The notes under the pieces are model-generated. The model worked only from the letters and a program-made list of their open reading frames with translations, did not search any database and was not told the DNA's origin. A program made the translations under genes and the position numbers. This document shows positions 38,416-51,924 of a stretch of 64,000 nt of DNA, in pieces; the stretch's first letter is position 1, and each line of letters begins with the position of its first letter. The stretch comes from Blasia pusilla (taxonomy: Eukaryota > Marchantiophyta > Marchantiopsida > Blasiales), in the NCBI GenBank assembly GCA_050084515.1, contig CM114272.1:52142001-52206000 (forward strand), in the 5' to 3' direction.

Positions 38416-41400
38416 ATGCTAAAGAGAGTTTTTGAAACTTTAGGGTGCAAAAATGGCCCTCTCGACTCGAGACCGGTGCATTTTGTTGCATTAACCGTGG
38501 AGGTCTCGATGACCTCGGGGAGCACTCCAAGGTCACATCATGCTAGGGTAAAAAGAAAGGTTTGTTTATTGTAAAAACGAACCTTAAAAATGAGACAAAG
38601 AGATGCATAATGGAATGTAAAAAGAAGAAAAAAGGGAATTCAAACCAAATCTGATAAGAACATTAGTAATTGGTAAGAACAGGCGAACAAAACTTGCGCA
38701 CTTTATATAAGACCGCATCTCCGCCCAAAATAAATGGCAATCAGATAGAGAGAAAGATTGTGGGAAGAGTATGATGATTTTCGAAAGAATGATAAACACA
38801 TGTTTTCATGTCACACGTGTAAATCAGGGCTGATGCACTTTTCCTCCCCCTCTCGCCTGTGCGAGTCGAGTTCGAAAAATGAAAGATGCACTTCCATGGG
38901 AGTACAAAAGGGGACTCAAAGAGTCAAAACCTGAAGGCCACAACACGACCAGAAAACACGACCAGAAAAGGAAGAAGGGGGCATTCCCCCCCCTCCATGG
39001 AGAAAAGCCTCCGAAGTTCGGATCGGATGGCGTATGACTGATCGGGAGCATTCCCCGTCGCATTAGTCATAAGTGTATAGTGTTCCTTTGCTCTTGGAGG
39101 TACGGATCACAGCATCGCGAATCTGAAGTCTCGAGGATGGGAGTCGCGCTCCTCCGATTGTCGGGTGCGCGTTTGCTGCCTATACCAAGCGTCCGAAGCC
39201 GATGGACGGGTTCAGGGGTGATACCGGAAGCAAGCGGCCGCGAAGCTCGCGTTTACAGGTAGTCCCCGAATGTTATTCGTCTTCGGTACGTTCCATGGAA
39301 CTCGGCTTTACGAGTTTCGAAGAACGATGTCTGCGAAATTCCCCGCAGCGAGGACTGTCGGACGCGCATCATGAATCATGATCTTGGACCTACACGAGTC
39401 GTAGGTAGTTAGGTGCTGTAGGGTTCCGGGAAGGTATCCTGTCGGTGGGGAAGTGGTCGAAAAGTAGATCCGTCGGACGGGAAAGTGGAGAAAGCAGCAT
39501 CTGTGGTTGAATGAAAAGAAGATGCGCGGGACAAAAAAAGTATAGTTAGCGATTGATTTCTCGGTATTGGAAAGTCCTTCGCGAATCCACCGCACCGGTC
39601 TCGCGCGCGCGCAGAGCGTCAGGCTTACAAGCTCTGCCTGCATGTAATAAACAAGTGTTGGTGACGGCGAAACTCCTCACTACAGTTCCCATCTTCTCGG
39701 GGTTCCTGAGGGAGTGACACGATTTGGAAAGAGGATCTGGCGACCGATCGTGAGCATCGAAGAATCGATCTCGACAACATTGCTGACTGCGTGAGAACTG
39801 GCTCTGATGCCCGACCGACTGCACTGCTATCCGCTCGGGCTCAGGACGGTCGATGGAGCGAACGCCTCGTAAGGCTGCGATTGCGTCGTCGCTGCGACCT
39901 CGAAGATAAGGCGGATCCGCTGCAGCAGCACCCGAGGAAATTGGAGCTAATCGAGTCCCATCTTGACTGTCTGAGCTCACGGGACCGCCGGTACAGTAAC
40001 TGTCACCGTTGGGGGTGAAAGATCTCGAGAAAAGACGGCAGGCTCACGTATTTCCCACTACAGTGACTTTGAGAGATGAAAACATCGCTTTGAGTTCACG
40101 TCCACAAGATCACATTTCGAGGTCAGATTTCCTCTTCTTCATCCTGGAGGATCTTCTCCGGGTTATTTCAAGTTCGAATCAAAAAATGAACGCGCTCTTG
40201 CAACCGGAGAATAAGTGTGTGAAACTAAAGCTTTCCGCACTCTGAAAGAGTGGACAAAAAGCGTCTACTCGTTCTGCTCATGCATGGTTTGCTTCTGTGG
40301 GGTTTTCGGCGGGGAAGTCATAGCCGAGTTCATCGTGTGACTGTCGTCAACGTTAATAATTGAATGGGGGCATTAATTAACCTGATCCAGAAGCTCCATG
40401 ATTCCATCATTACTTGCGGCTTTAGTTGCACACAAGTTGAGGTTGGTTAGCTCCAGCGACTCCTCAAGTTGAATCGCATAATGAGTTCATTGCCCGGAAG
40501 ATCCACTGGCGGGATCGAGAATCCGTGCGATCAAGTGCTGCGAGAGCTGTGTATTTTGCGAGCAGGGCCAGTGAGACGAAACTCTACGACGTTGAGGTTT
40601 CATGGGCGAATTGGACTCCCTTTCTGAGCCACGGGAAGCGTATCAAATTTTCTCTTCTTTTCTTGATTTTTCTGGACCCACGCGAGGCTGTCCTTGGCAC
40701 AGCTGAAGGGACCCTTCGCGACCGGATTCATTCAAGTTTCGATTAGCATCCCCGCCCAGATTGATTCTATGTGGATGACATCAACCGAAGCTCGTGGGCT
40801 TTCGTATGAGTCATTATGAAAGAGATTGCTTTTCAGTGAAGGAGTTGGATGCTTCCAACCATTCGAGCCATAGCCAGATTTCATACACATGTGCAAACAC
40901 AGAAATCGGAAGCAATGCACGGGGACAATTATCGGCATGACACCGAGTTTCAGAAAGAACTGCTGAAGAGTCCTTAATCGGAAACGAGCTCGAGACGTGT
41001 GGCCTTTCAGGGGCATCGCGGAGCTGGAATCTGAGAGCGCGTTTGCAAATAACAATATCGATAAGCATCATAAACGTTTGTTTGATAGCCATAGCACTCA
41101 TGCATACACGTGAAAGGTCACGATCGATCAGGAGCTTGAACCCTAAGTGATCCCGAGTCCTCGTAATAAAATGTTGCAGATGAAGATCAAGATTTTTCTA
41201 GTTGTTCTGCCACTCCGTCACTAAGGCAGAGGGTGATATCCAAGTGATGGCTGACAGTAACCATAAACTCAAGTAGAGTAAACTTCGAGAATCGATCCAA
41301 GTTGGATCCGAGGCCGTGATGTTCGAATGGCAATGAAGATTGAAGACCGCTCCAACTTTTTAAATTGTCACTGGTGATTTCACTCCCTGTTTGATGCCCA

Positions 41401-43460
41401 AGAAGCTTTCAGATGCTTGTGAATTGGGATCACTCCGTGTGGACTTTGTCCGCCCGCGTACTCTCGAACGTACGGGAATCTCGAAGGGAATTCCTCACAA
41501 TTCTAGAATTAGATTCTTACTAGAAGCCTACTGGCCTATGGGACATAGCATCCTCAACCAGATTTCCAACATTTCTGTTTTGGGTTCCAACTGAAGAAAT
41601 CCGCTTTTGCGTGGAGTCCTGGACTTTTCTTCAAATTCTTGACCAGGAGCATAGTCAAGTTACATACACGAAAGCACACAAAGCCATGGGGTTGTGAGTT
41701 GAACCGGAGACCTTTTGAGAGGATCCAAGGTCGATTACCAGTTCGATTTCTACGTCATCTACCGGGAAGGCGGTAGGTATGGCAATTCAAGAAGAAGTCA
41801 GAAAGCGTAAATCTCCACGTGCAATTTTCGGATCCCAGCGGAGTTTCCTGCGACGATGATCGATCGAAAGATGGCCGGATCTGAGGGATTGTTAAATCGG
41901 TTGGAGGCCAAAAACATTGTGTATCGTCACGAGAGACGGAGGCTGAACTGCGTGAGTACAGCTCGGGCATGTACTGGTCGCGAATTAGGGTGTTGATTCA
42001 GGATACTCATGATCAAATGGGAAGTTGATAGTTTTTTTTTTCCCTGGCATTTATAGGGAGAATCGTGATTTCCGCTGTTGAGCGCTAGATCTACGCCGGC
42101 TTCGGGGGAGTTCGTTTACGAGGTTTGATTGCGAGAAGTTTGCAGCGTTGGACTCTGATTAAAGCAAGCCCAGCATGACCCTGTTCTGAGTCAGCTGAAC
42201 GACAGTTGCCACAGATCAACAGCTGCTGCACTACGCTGAGCCGAGATGCATTCCAAGGATGCAGGGTTGTTTGTTTATTCCAAACAAATTCGGGTATTAT
42301 GTGCCCAAGGTGCAGTACTCGAAGGCGAAACTCCGGGGGCATGAACGAGCTCGGAGAACCCCGAAGGAATCGAAGTCTGTCCGTAGAGCTGTTCGCGGAG
42401 ACGTACGTAAGATTTCAACAGTTAATCTCTAGTAGTTATTTGCGAGTTCTCTCTTTCAATTGGTGGAGGTTTCCAGGGCTACCCTCCCTCTTCACTGCAC
42501 GCCACCATTGATGCGTCCTTTGGACAGATCTTCCTGAAGCTCCGGCCTATCATCAATATCAATCATGACAGCCTGAGACAGGTATGTATATACTTCACAC
42601 ATGATCGTGCGTCTGGCCCTATGCTGCCCGTGACCTCGACTCAGGCGACGGCGATTCTAACGCACAGCTGTCAGGAATTCTAGACAGCTTTCCATGAAGA
42701 CTGCTGATAATTTTTTCATCACAGTTACAAGACCACACAGAGAACTCCTCTTCCTCCTCCTCCTCCTCCTCCTCATCGTCCCTACGGTGTGATAGATAGA
42801 TACATGGTCAGTGATTGGATTACGCATACACTACAGGGGATGACTCGTTTCATTTCGAATCGGTGTTGAAGCTCTGCTATGCGGCGCTGCCATACCATGG
42901 ACAGTGACAGGCCCATTTGCAGCTGAAGACTGAAGAAAGCAGAGAGCACCGTCATGCCGGATGGTGCAGCTCAAAAGTACGGTCTGACGGCATCATCACC
43001 GAACAATTTAGCGGTGCGCGTGTTCGACCGGATCAAAGCATGTCTGGTTCTTCAATCACTATGTGTGCAACAGCTCCCATGGATAGATGATTTCCGGTCC
43101 GATCCTACGGTAGAAATAGTACCCCAGCCTCGCGGACTCGCCATAAAATGATGAGCTGATTATGAGGTTGGGACATCGCAGATATCCCTCCCTCTTCCTG
43201 GGATCGACTGCACGCCGGGATCTCCGTCCAGCTGTAGGTTTGTCCCTCCATATATGGGTGTTCAAATGACGAAGTCAGTCAGGTTAGCACTCTGCTTTTA
43301 GGGACCCTTTTTTATCAGCCATTTCGGCGAAGAAGGATCTACACGGAGGTCGACAGGACCGGAAAGTCCAGGAGCACGCAAAGAGCATGGGACTCTGATC
43401 TTTCTGTCTGATGGCAAAGCACAGGGGATGCTCACTCTTTGGTGGGCTCCATGAACGCTG

Positions 43461-43545
43461 ACCATTCACTATGGACGCAATTCCGGATGATGCGTTTCTC
43501 TTACCATTCAATATCGACTCAGTTCCGGATGATGGGTTTCTCCGA
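43461..43545. repeat. Two-copy tandem repeat of about 42 bp
   Basis: The unit accattca-tat-gac-ca-ttccggatgatg-gtttctc occurs twice in direct succession with a few substitutions. In a minus-strand frame it would give two similar 14-residue units (SSGTESILNG, SSGIASIVNG), but that frame has no other support. Confidence 0.55.
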
Positions 43546-45236
43546 ATAGTGGTTCGAGGTCGATGAAGCTCAGAGCTCTGTGAGATGGTGGGAAGATTTT
43601 GAGAGTCCATGCTTATTGTTAAGGGAGATGAATAGCTAAGACGGAATCCCTCGCTCGCGCACTCGCTTAGCCGTGAATCGTAGCTGACAAGTGATCATTG
43701 TCACGTGTGAGCGAACTCGAGTATTGGTTATGATTTCCGTCTGCGAGCGGTACAGTATTAGAATGGATTCACTAACGATACATGGCAGATGAATTCCCAG
43801 AGCCATGGAACTAGTCTACACCACTGATAAGAGAGCGAATGTTCACCGCTTTGGGCTTCCGCAGCGACTCGCGTTGAGCGCCGGTAGTAAGAAGTAAATT
43901 TCTACAAATGTGTTCGATTTGCCTTTGAGCGGGATCCGTAAAGGCGGTTCTGGCATAATGGCTGGCGCTGGAAAGAGCAGTCCTGAGAGTCTTTCACATT
44001 CACGAGTTGCGACGCGTGCCGGCCGGCCCAAGAATAAACAGTACTTAGGGCTGGCTCTCGATGGAGTCTGGACGGCTCAAAGGCGATCGCCAGCAGGCAT
44101 CGTAACAGAATTGGAATTTAAAATGCACGTTTCCAGGGTACGGTACGTTCTACCTCGAATGCCAAGAAGTAAGATAAAATAAATGTTCTTGGCTATCTCC
44201 TGCCGCGGTGAGGGATGTCTGGTGCGGGCGCGCGGAGACAGATTTCTCCTACGCCTCCACCAATGGTTCAAAGCCTACATTGTCACATGATCGTCTAGAG
44301 CTCGCCAGAGTTGATGGTGACCGAGGAATACTTTTACGGTGAGCGTACAGTCCGAACCCTGTCGCACGGAGCATTTTGAATTGCTGCTAGGGTTGTTCTC
44401 TACAGCTAGATCTGGCCAGCAATTTCGATGTCTGATGATACAGATGCATGCAGTCTCAGAGGGCTGTAGCCAGCTTCATTACTCTCTCGGCTTTGATTAC
44501 TCGTGCGCGCTTTGCTTCTTCTTTCTCTGCACCCCACAAATCCGTCCTTCGTCACTCGGGTCTGCAAGACTCCTTCAAAGTTGCGGTTAAACTTGTTGGA
44601 TCACCCGTTAACATCGGAATACTTGCTTCAGATCTCGCTCATGCGTAGATCTCGCTAACCAAGCTTTAGTAGTTCACTCATCCGACGCTGTATAGGGGGG
44701 GGGGATAAGTTTTCCTCGACCTCTGGACGTGTAGAGCCCGTCAGGTCTACGGTAATCAGTGGCATGCAGACTGTAAGACATCGTGTAGACGTACACGCGT
44801 TCAGCATGCTTCCTTCAAGCGCTTGGCATAAGGTGTTTGAAGCTGTCAAGTAGTCTAGATCTCCGTCAGTAGGCAGGAGGTAAACTTAGAGATAATCGTT
44901 CCTTTCAGATCACAGCTCCAATTAAGCGACCGACTGTTCCTTACCGTACAGGTTTTCCACTCGGACGCTCGCAATTTGCGTCGAGGTAGGTCGCTTGATC
45001 AAAACTAGGACGAAAGATGAATTGAAATGGGGCGGGCGAGTTGAGCTTCATGAGATGCAAGCTGTGCTCGGATTTCTACACGCTTCAATCCATCCAGACG
45101 GCGACGAAACCTGAGCTACCCTCCTCACTAGTCTAGGAATCGATTCGTCATGGTATACCAACTGCGGCGGCAGGGGAGTCGATTGATAGCCTAAAATTGA
45201 TGATTATGCGGCCAGCTGAATGAGCTCCAAGAATCT

Positions 45237-45291
45237 TCAGATTCGAGTCCGTAAGAATGCACCGATGGCATTCTTACGGACTCGAATCTGA
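45237..45291. repeat. Perfect inverted repeat, 24-bp arms and 7-nt loop
   Basis: Arm 45237-45260 (tcagattcgagtccgtaaga...) is the exact reverse complement of 45268-45291, with loop accgatg. Arm length and loop size nearly match those of the hairpin at 37043-37099, but the sequences are unrelated. Confidence 0.85.
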
Positions 45292-47489
45292 GGAGTCCGG
45301 TTGCTTCTCTGATGATGGGTCTTCCTGCCTGGCCGGCTATGGCTACGTTTGGATGGCATCGGGCTCCGCTTAAAATAAAATAATACTTGCTCGGGTCATC
45401 GCTCGAGCCCCGCGCGTGCAATTGCTAGTTTCATGCCCCCCCGATGATCCTCCCTTGCGACTGACTAGCCCACTACTAAAGAAAGACTTGACCGAGGCTC
45501 GAAGTTCGTAGGCTTAAGTGTTTCTTAATCCTCGAAAGAAGTTTAATATTAGATCGCACATTTGATGGTGGCGGCGGTTGAGGACGTCATTCTCGTGGGT
45601 CTACTGAGTTGGGCGTCGTCCAGCTGTCAGATGTTGGGGCCCGCCCGTCCATCGTACCCGTGTCGTAGCCGGGGTGAGGGAGGGGAACGAACCACGTCTG
45701 CTCGTTCCACAGCCAGCTCGACGTCCCGATGGTCACTACTGTCCAGCTATGTATGCAGAGCTCTGGTCCGTGAAGCTATCTATCTATAATCGTCGGCGTT
45801 ATCAGCAAATGAAGTAGTAACTCGCCCTACGATTCGCGCACGGAAGCCTGGGGATCATAGGGAACCTTTACATTCTGGGCACCCAAGTGCGAAAATAGGC
45901 AGCTGATCCAAGTCAGTGGAGGGAGTCGGTTCAGTGAGAGAGTGTCCAAATTGGTTGCGACGACGAGTCCATGAACCAAAGCGAACATACATATGCGGAG
46001 GTCGATCGTTGAAAAGGAGGGATCGAATCGGCGTGTAGAGAGTAGCATCTGACTTGCGCGCAGCAGGTACGGTGCTGCTCGATCGCTCAAGTTGAGGGTT
46101 GGATTGCCAGACACAATAGCACATGTGTTCATTGTGACTGGTTATAAATATAAAGAAATAGTTATTGTCGGGCTTTCGCTCGCTCTCCACCGCTACCCGA
46201 CGCATCCGCCGATTGGCCATGGCGTCCTCCTCCTGGGGGACCGACCGATCGATCGGGTAGACCGTGGACGTACTTGCAGACAACCAGGAAGGGATGTGGG
46301 GGGACGGCGCCTCGGAGGGCCGACGCGCCGGGCTCGGAGGTTCACGATCTGGATTGTGCGTGGGCCTGCGGGTGCTCCTCCTCCTCCATCGCCAAAGCGT
46401 CGGAGCGCCGGTGGTTCGCAAAAGCAGCCACTACAGACTTCGGCCAGTTTCACCGGCAGTTTCCGCCCGCTCGGTCAGCACCGGCACGGGCAGGGCCCGG
46501 CGGGCGGGCGGGCGGGCAGCGAGCCTGCCAACCAACCCGCGGCGTGGAGATGGATAGTAGCCGTTCGGAGAGACGGACGGCGCCGGTAGAGCGGCAGCGA
46601 GGCCTGCCTGCCTGCGTGCGTGCGTGTGCATTGCAGCTACGTCCCACGTCACGGCTCTTTCTTTGCGCTGGGTGTGCTGGATGGATGTCGACTTCGTCTG
46701 ACCTCTTCTCCTTCGGCTTCTGGCTCCGGGGTGCATGCGCCACCACATTCAGGATCCCCCCACTACCTGACAACGTACATTCCCGATGTTCGCGCCCCTC
46801 GCAGTTCTTCATAAGCGCCTCGCGGTTCCCCCTCCTCCTCATAATCACTCTCTCTCTCTCGATAGAACTGGGAGTCGAAGACTCCGCATTCACTGTCGTC
46901 GAGACGACAGAGCTCTCTCTCTCTCTCTCGGCGTCCTCCTCCCTCGCGGTCTGTGGCTAGCCCGTCGTCTCGAAAACGTCGCAAGCGTTTCGCACGTCCG
47001 TGGCGTCCTGACTGACGTAACGAGTCGCGAGGGGCCCGGTAGTTCGATTCGAACCACCTGAAATTGGGGGTACCGAATTCCGCAACCGATCCGGATTCCG
47101 GGGAGAGAATCTCTACCGCCCTTCTCCCGTTGCTGATCCTGGTTAGTGGTGAAATCGTCCGTGATTTGTGTATGCCGCCTGTGTGTCACCGTCGCTAGCT
47201 GCCAGGAACTTCAGGGTTCGATGGCATCTCGTGAGCTATTCAGCATGCAAGTGTGCAAATTCGTGATGTCTCTCCGTCGGACTCGTGTGCATGCGTTTTG
47301 CGATGGTGCAGTCCATCGCATTGGTTTCGTGATCGTTCGACTACGCTGAGAGAGCGACTCACTGATCTTTCGCTAACGCTCTGCATCATGATGTGATTAT
47401 GGTTTGGACAGGAAAGTGGGACGTTCGCAGACCTGCACCGGCGACGGTGTACTCTCTTCTGAGTCCGATCCGCCGCAAGTGATTCAACC

Positions 47490-50310
47490 ATGGGCTGGGG
47501 TATCGCTTTGCACGGCGGGGCTGGAAAGATCTTGCAATCACTTCCTCTTGCCGCGAAAGAAGCTTCGGAGGACGCGTTAAAAGAGATTTTGGATGCCGGT
47601 GTCACCGCCCTTCAAGACGGTCGTCCGGCCCTGGACGTGGTGGAGCTTGTGGTGAGAATCTTTCAGAATCGGTGGACTCGCAATGCCCGGACTCTCAAAT
47701 TTTGACTCCGAAACCTTCAGCTTACCTCCTCTGTCCAGAAGAATTCATTAATTATTGTTGGCATAGGTTGACGCGCGAGGTCCTATTTGAACGTTGTGCG
47801 TATTTCTCTCAATAGAAGCAAGAATATGAATATCCTTCACATTCTCACGTGTGCCTACTACGCATCTCACGGTCTCTAATAGCAGTTTAACTAACCAGAC
47901 AACTAGAGCCCTAGCTCGGTCTCGTCGTAGTCGTCCAAAGAGAAGTCACGAGAGCATGCACGAAGAAGAGCGAGTCTCATTTTCTCAAGGGTAACTGTGA
48001 AGACTAGTACTAACTTCTAGTCAAATCGCCACGATCGTAAGCGTGACCCACTGCATGAGTTCTACTTCTAGGTATTCCAGTCATTCATTCATTTGCATGT
48101 GACCTTCGCTCACCTGTTGGCCACCCGAACGTTAGCGCTGGCTCAGGGGAGAGAAGCTCTGGGGGTTTGAATGCAGCTGATCAATTAAATATATAGATCG
48201 AAATGCTTATATTGATTTGAAAAGTTAACGTATCCTGCTCCAGCCTAACCTGGATCTTTCGCTTGGCAGGTCAAGCTGCTGGAAGCGTGCCCCCTCTTCA
48301 ACGCGGGAGTTGGTTCCGTGCTCACACAGAGAGGTACAGTGGAGATGGAGTCCAGCATTATGGATGGAAGCACCGGGAGATGTGGAGCGGTGTCGGGGCT
48401 GTCCACTGTCGTACACCCAATCTCTCTAGCCCGCCTAGTGATGGAGAAGACTCCTCACGTGTATCTTGGATTCGAAGGGGCTGAGACGTTCGCGAAGGAT
48501 CAGGTCGGTTTTGGATTGCTTCCGAGGGCTGTAGATTCCTGAAATCTCTTCTTCTCTGAGTCGTTTCGAAGTTCATAGAACATCTATAAGTGACATCTGG
48601 TCTACTTACTAGTATAAAACATATGCATCTGTGAGTTCTGCCAATTCTGTATCCTCGTTCGAATTTGAGCCTTGACCAAGCTCGAAATTCAGATTTCTCC
48701 TTCTTGTTTCCTCCATTGTAGCACTCTCTCTGCACCTTCGTGAAGTTAGCATAGCCTGTACTGGTTAACCAATAAAGTGAATTCATGCGCCGCAGGGTGT
48801 GGAGAGACGAGATTCCAGCTACTTCATCACACCTGGGAACTGTGAGCGCTTGAAGAAAGCGCAGGAGGCGGGTCTTGTAATGGTAAGTAATTATGATTCA
48901 AACCCTTACCAACCCGCCCGCCCTGTACGTTCAGAACTTCGTATGAACGCACTTGGATTACCTTAAGATCACGTGCTTATAGTCCATTCACAATTGTCGA
49001 TCAATTAGAATTTCCATCGACCGATTTATCACCGTCCAGTTTGTGTACATCTACTCCCCTAGTTTTCATTGAGTTGGACTCCAACACATCGCCCTCATCA
49101 ATTATTACAGAACTTGAAAGGGGGTATCTCACAAAACTCTGGTTGTAACCCCCTCCCCTCTTAACAATCGTGCCAGATTGTTGTCGCGGCGTGGGTTCTG
49201 TAGATAGGTGCTAGCTATGACATGACGAGCATTGAAATTGAGAAATGGCACATGCAAGAGAAGTCCCGGCAGAGATCCTGACATTCGAGTGAAGAAGTTG
49301 CTTTTCTGCCGAGCCCTTGTCTCATTTCTCTCGCTGCGACTTCCTCCTCTGCTTTCCTTCTCCACAGAGTCGGCATTCCTAACTCAGCTAGAGAACAAGG
49401 TGATGCACCCAGATGACCCTCATTCGAAACAGAAAATAATATGCGCGACTTCCTCCTCTGCTCTCCTTCGCCACAGAGTCGGCATTCCTAACTCAGCTAA
49501 AGAACACGGTGATGCACCCAAATGACCCTCATTCGAAACAGAAAATGATCTGCGCGTTAAGGAATCAGCCGCCACAAGCCCACTTCCGAGTCCCCCGGCT
49601 GTGTACCCGCCGTGTCTGGACTAGTCTCGCGCTAGAAGCCAAACGCGACTCTGCACTTGTAATTAGCTGAGTTCTCGTAGGAATCATGTGAAAGGACCTG
49701 TCTAGTCTAGTCATAGGACTCTTGTGAAAGGACCGGTCTAGTCTAGGCTTGTAAAGCACCAGAAAGTTGACATCTATCTGATGTTTTCTTGCAGCTGGAT
49801 CATAGCGTATCCACCGATTCGGGTCCAAATGTCGTATACGCAAATGGCTCGGCAAACAGACCCCCGCGCCGCGATGATGAGGCGCAATTTGAAACAGTAG
49901 GATGCGCAGCTGTGGATGTCCACGGGCACTGTGCAGCAGCTACATCAACAGGCGGACTCGTGAACAAAATGGTCGGTCGAATCGGAGATACTCCACTCAT
50001 CGGCGCAGGAACTTATGCCAACGATATCTGTGCCATCTCCTTGACTGGCAAGGGAGAGGATATCATCAGATGTCTCGCTGCCAAAGAAGTTGCGTCTGTG
50101 ATGGAGTACAAGGGACTGCCCCTCCAGGAGGCTGCGGACTATGTCATGTGGAAGAAAATGGATCCGGGCAGTGCAGGACTGGTTTCAGTGTCAAATAATG
50201 GTGAAATTGCTATGTCGTTCAACACCCAAGGTATGTACAGAGCAGCAGCAACCCAGGATGGTCTTCGTCGGATTGGCATTTGGAAAGATGCAATTGACAT
50301 TGCGTCATGA
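47490..50310 (+). CDS. Isoaspartyl peptidase / L-asparaginase (Ntn hydrolase), four exons
   Basis: Proposed exons are 47490-47651, 48270-48503, 48796-48882 and 49795-50310, joining in frame to 999 nt and a 332-residue protein, the usual size for plant type asparaginases. The N-terminal [14 protein letters not shown] and the [24 protein letters not shown] block are family signatures of the alpha subunit. The fourth exon carries the autocleavage site: Thr of [12 protein letters not shown] would become the N-terminal nucleophile of the beta subunit, followed by [29 protein letters not shown]. Members hydrolyse L-asparagine and beta-aspartyl dipeptides, helping nitrogen recycling and removal of isoaspartyl damage. 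The ATG at 47490 directly precedes the conserved start. Introns are GT-AG; the third (48883-49794) contains tandem repeats. Potassium dependence cannot be judged from sequence alone. Confidence 0.92.
49336..49553. repeat. Tandem duplication, two 109-bp units, in an intron
   Basis: The units 49336-49444 and 49445-49553 both run from gcgacttcctcctctgct through cacagagtcggcattcctaa to ccctcattcgaaacagaaaa. They differ at only a few positions, so the duplication is fairly recent. They lie in the third intron of the asparaginase gene. Confidence 0.85.
49684..49748. repeat. Short tandem repeat in the asparaginase intron
   Basis: The word tgtgaaaggacc-gtctagtctag occurs twice about 40 bp apart, near the 3' end of the intron and just upstream of the exon 4 acceptor at 49794. 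Confidence 0.6.
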
Positions 50311-50330
50311 AGATGATCTGTATCAGTTGT

Positions 50331-50500
50331 GGAGCTGCGCACTCCTCCCCGAATCCCCTCGTCGCTGTGAATGAAACAAGCTCCCTCAATCACACTTCAT
50401 GATGGACTGAAGGTTGGAGCTGCGGAATCCTCCCCGAATCCCCTCATCGCTGTGAATGAAACAAGCTCACCTCAATCACACCTCATGATGGACTGAAGGT
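50331..50500. repeat. Tandem duplication of about 85 bp after the asparaginase stop
   Basis: The unit beginning ggagctgcg-a-tcctccccg at 50331 repeats at 50416, including gctgtgaatgaaacaagctc and atgatggactgaaggtt. The copies differ by a few substitutions and a one- or two-base indel. They lie in the probable 3' untranslated region. Confidence 0.8.
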
Positions 50501-51919
50501 TCACACTTGTAACTCTCTTGAGCAATTCATATAAAATTTGACAGATCCCTTTTCAGGCATTCTTACAACCACAGCTTGCAAGGCTTTCAAAACATAATTC
50601 TGGACGCCCGTCTCTCAATCTTCTAGAATCATTGGTGAAGTTCTCACTTCTCGACGTGGACTGAATGATATCTCCATGAACTTGGGACTGATGCTGCTCG
50701 ACATCATGACCTGTTACTTTTGATTATCGAAGACGTTAGAATTCGATAGCTAATTGACTGAAGGTTGTACGTCTCGATCCGATCAGTGGAATCCGTAAAC
50801 CTTCGAATGGGTTGCAATTATTTAAACCCACGAACATATCCTCATCAATCCTAACATCATACACATCGAAATCAACATTCTGGGCATATCCAGGAGCCTC
50901 CTCAAAATCATTAATTTTCCAACAGAAAATCTTAGGCTGCGTTACATCTAAACTCTAGCTTCGTTTAACATCGAATGAAAAGCAGATCCTGTGAAAAATG
51001 CAGTATCCCCCCCCCCCCCACAGACAATACTCAGCTCCACTTCGACTAGTACACCTCGCATATGCAGATGCGACACCATTCAACTCACACTGCGCTCAGC
51101 AGGTAATGAAGGGCAATGCGTTGAGTCCCAGACTAAAGGTCTTTCGCTGTCGCGAACGGATCAGAACACGAGTTTTGTAGTCATTTACGTCTTTTTCTTC
51201 TACACGACACTGACTCCGAAAAAAGTACAAATGATCTCAACGCTACTCCCAAAAGGAGCACAAATAATCCCAAAGTTAGTGCTGAAAGACGGCGAAAGAG
51301 GAAGTTGATGACTATTCCACTCTGCACCCAAACCCAGGCTCCCTGGCTAGACCCGGACCCAGAGCTCTGCAGCAGAACAGACGCAGAAAGTGTTTCAGGA
51401 TAATAGAGATATGGAGTGGAAGAAGTATACACGTCCGGAAAGGGGGAACGTCCATGATGACACAAGTAAAGCGACCGAGAAGCCAATAGACCCAGAATAT
51501 TCGTGCTTTTGAAAGAAGTGCAGCAACTCATTCTCCTTCCAGTGAGCTACATTTACGTGCAAACTAGTACAGCTGAAGGCTGACCTTCGCTGACGAACTA
51601 TGGAGCTGAGTGATGGCCATAACCACTGGGCCAGCTACGGTTGCTATCTCTCGAGAACCAAGTCAATCGCACCAGATGGCATAATAACAGCTGCTGCTGA
51701 TCTGAAAGACGTAGCTTCAGAGCACTGACCAGATGGCAATGAAGAGTTCACTTCATATGTATAGATCATATGAATTCATCGTCACTAGAAACTTAGAATC
51801 TCGTTGTAAGCATGATTTGAAGAGAAGCACGAATCATCTCCCAAAGGATGAATCCCTTCAATTTTAACGCAAGAGAGAAGGGTGGAAAACGTATTGAATT
51901 TGCCATCATGGTCTGAACA
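50501..51919. other. Intergenic DNA between asparaginase and the Copia element
   Basis: I see no gene. A poly-C run lies at about 51007-51018. Plus and minus frames of about 105-116 codons at 50991-51531 overlap each other and show no domain. Confidence 0.5.
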
Positions 51920-51924
51920 ATGAG

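Larger units (their letters stand above)
37142..47489. other. 10-kb GC-richer region without a supported gene
   Basis: Many frames of 60-180 codons are open on both strands, but no domain is recognised and none joins convincingly by splicing. Low-complexity stretches include poly-G at about 44694-44704, a TCC run near 42750-42775, GGCG repeats near 46500-46515 and CT runs near 46850 and 46915. Perfect inverted repeats lie at 38172-38207 and 45237-45291, and short tandem repeats at 38330-38415 and 43461-43545. The last 1.5 kb is CpG-rich and probably contains the promoter and leader of the asparaginase gene. Non-coding RNA genes cannot be excluded. Confidence 0.45.

Noticed and set aside
39546-39980. 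Minus-strand 144-codon frame
   Set aside because: Low-complexity, Arg/Ser-rich text with no recognised domain and an overlapping plus frame.
42750-42775. TCC repeat as a CRISPR-like or coding repeat
   Set aside because: It is a plain microsatellite.
45855-46960. Dense long frames on both strands upstream of asparaginase
   Set aside because: CpG-rich promoter-like DNA with simple repeats explains them; proteins are Arg/Pro/Ser-rich in all frames.
47041-47060. gttcgattc-type word resembling a tRNA T-arm
   Set aside because: No acceptor stem, D-arm or anticodon arm could be matched around it.
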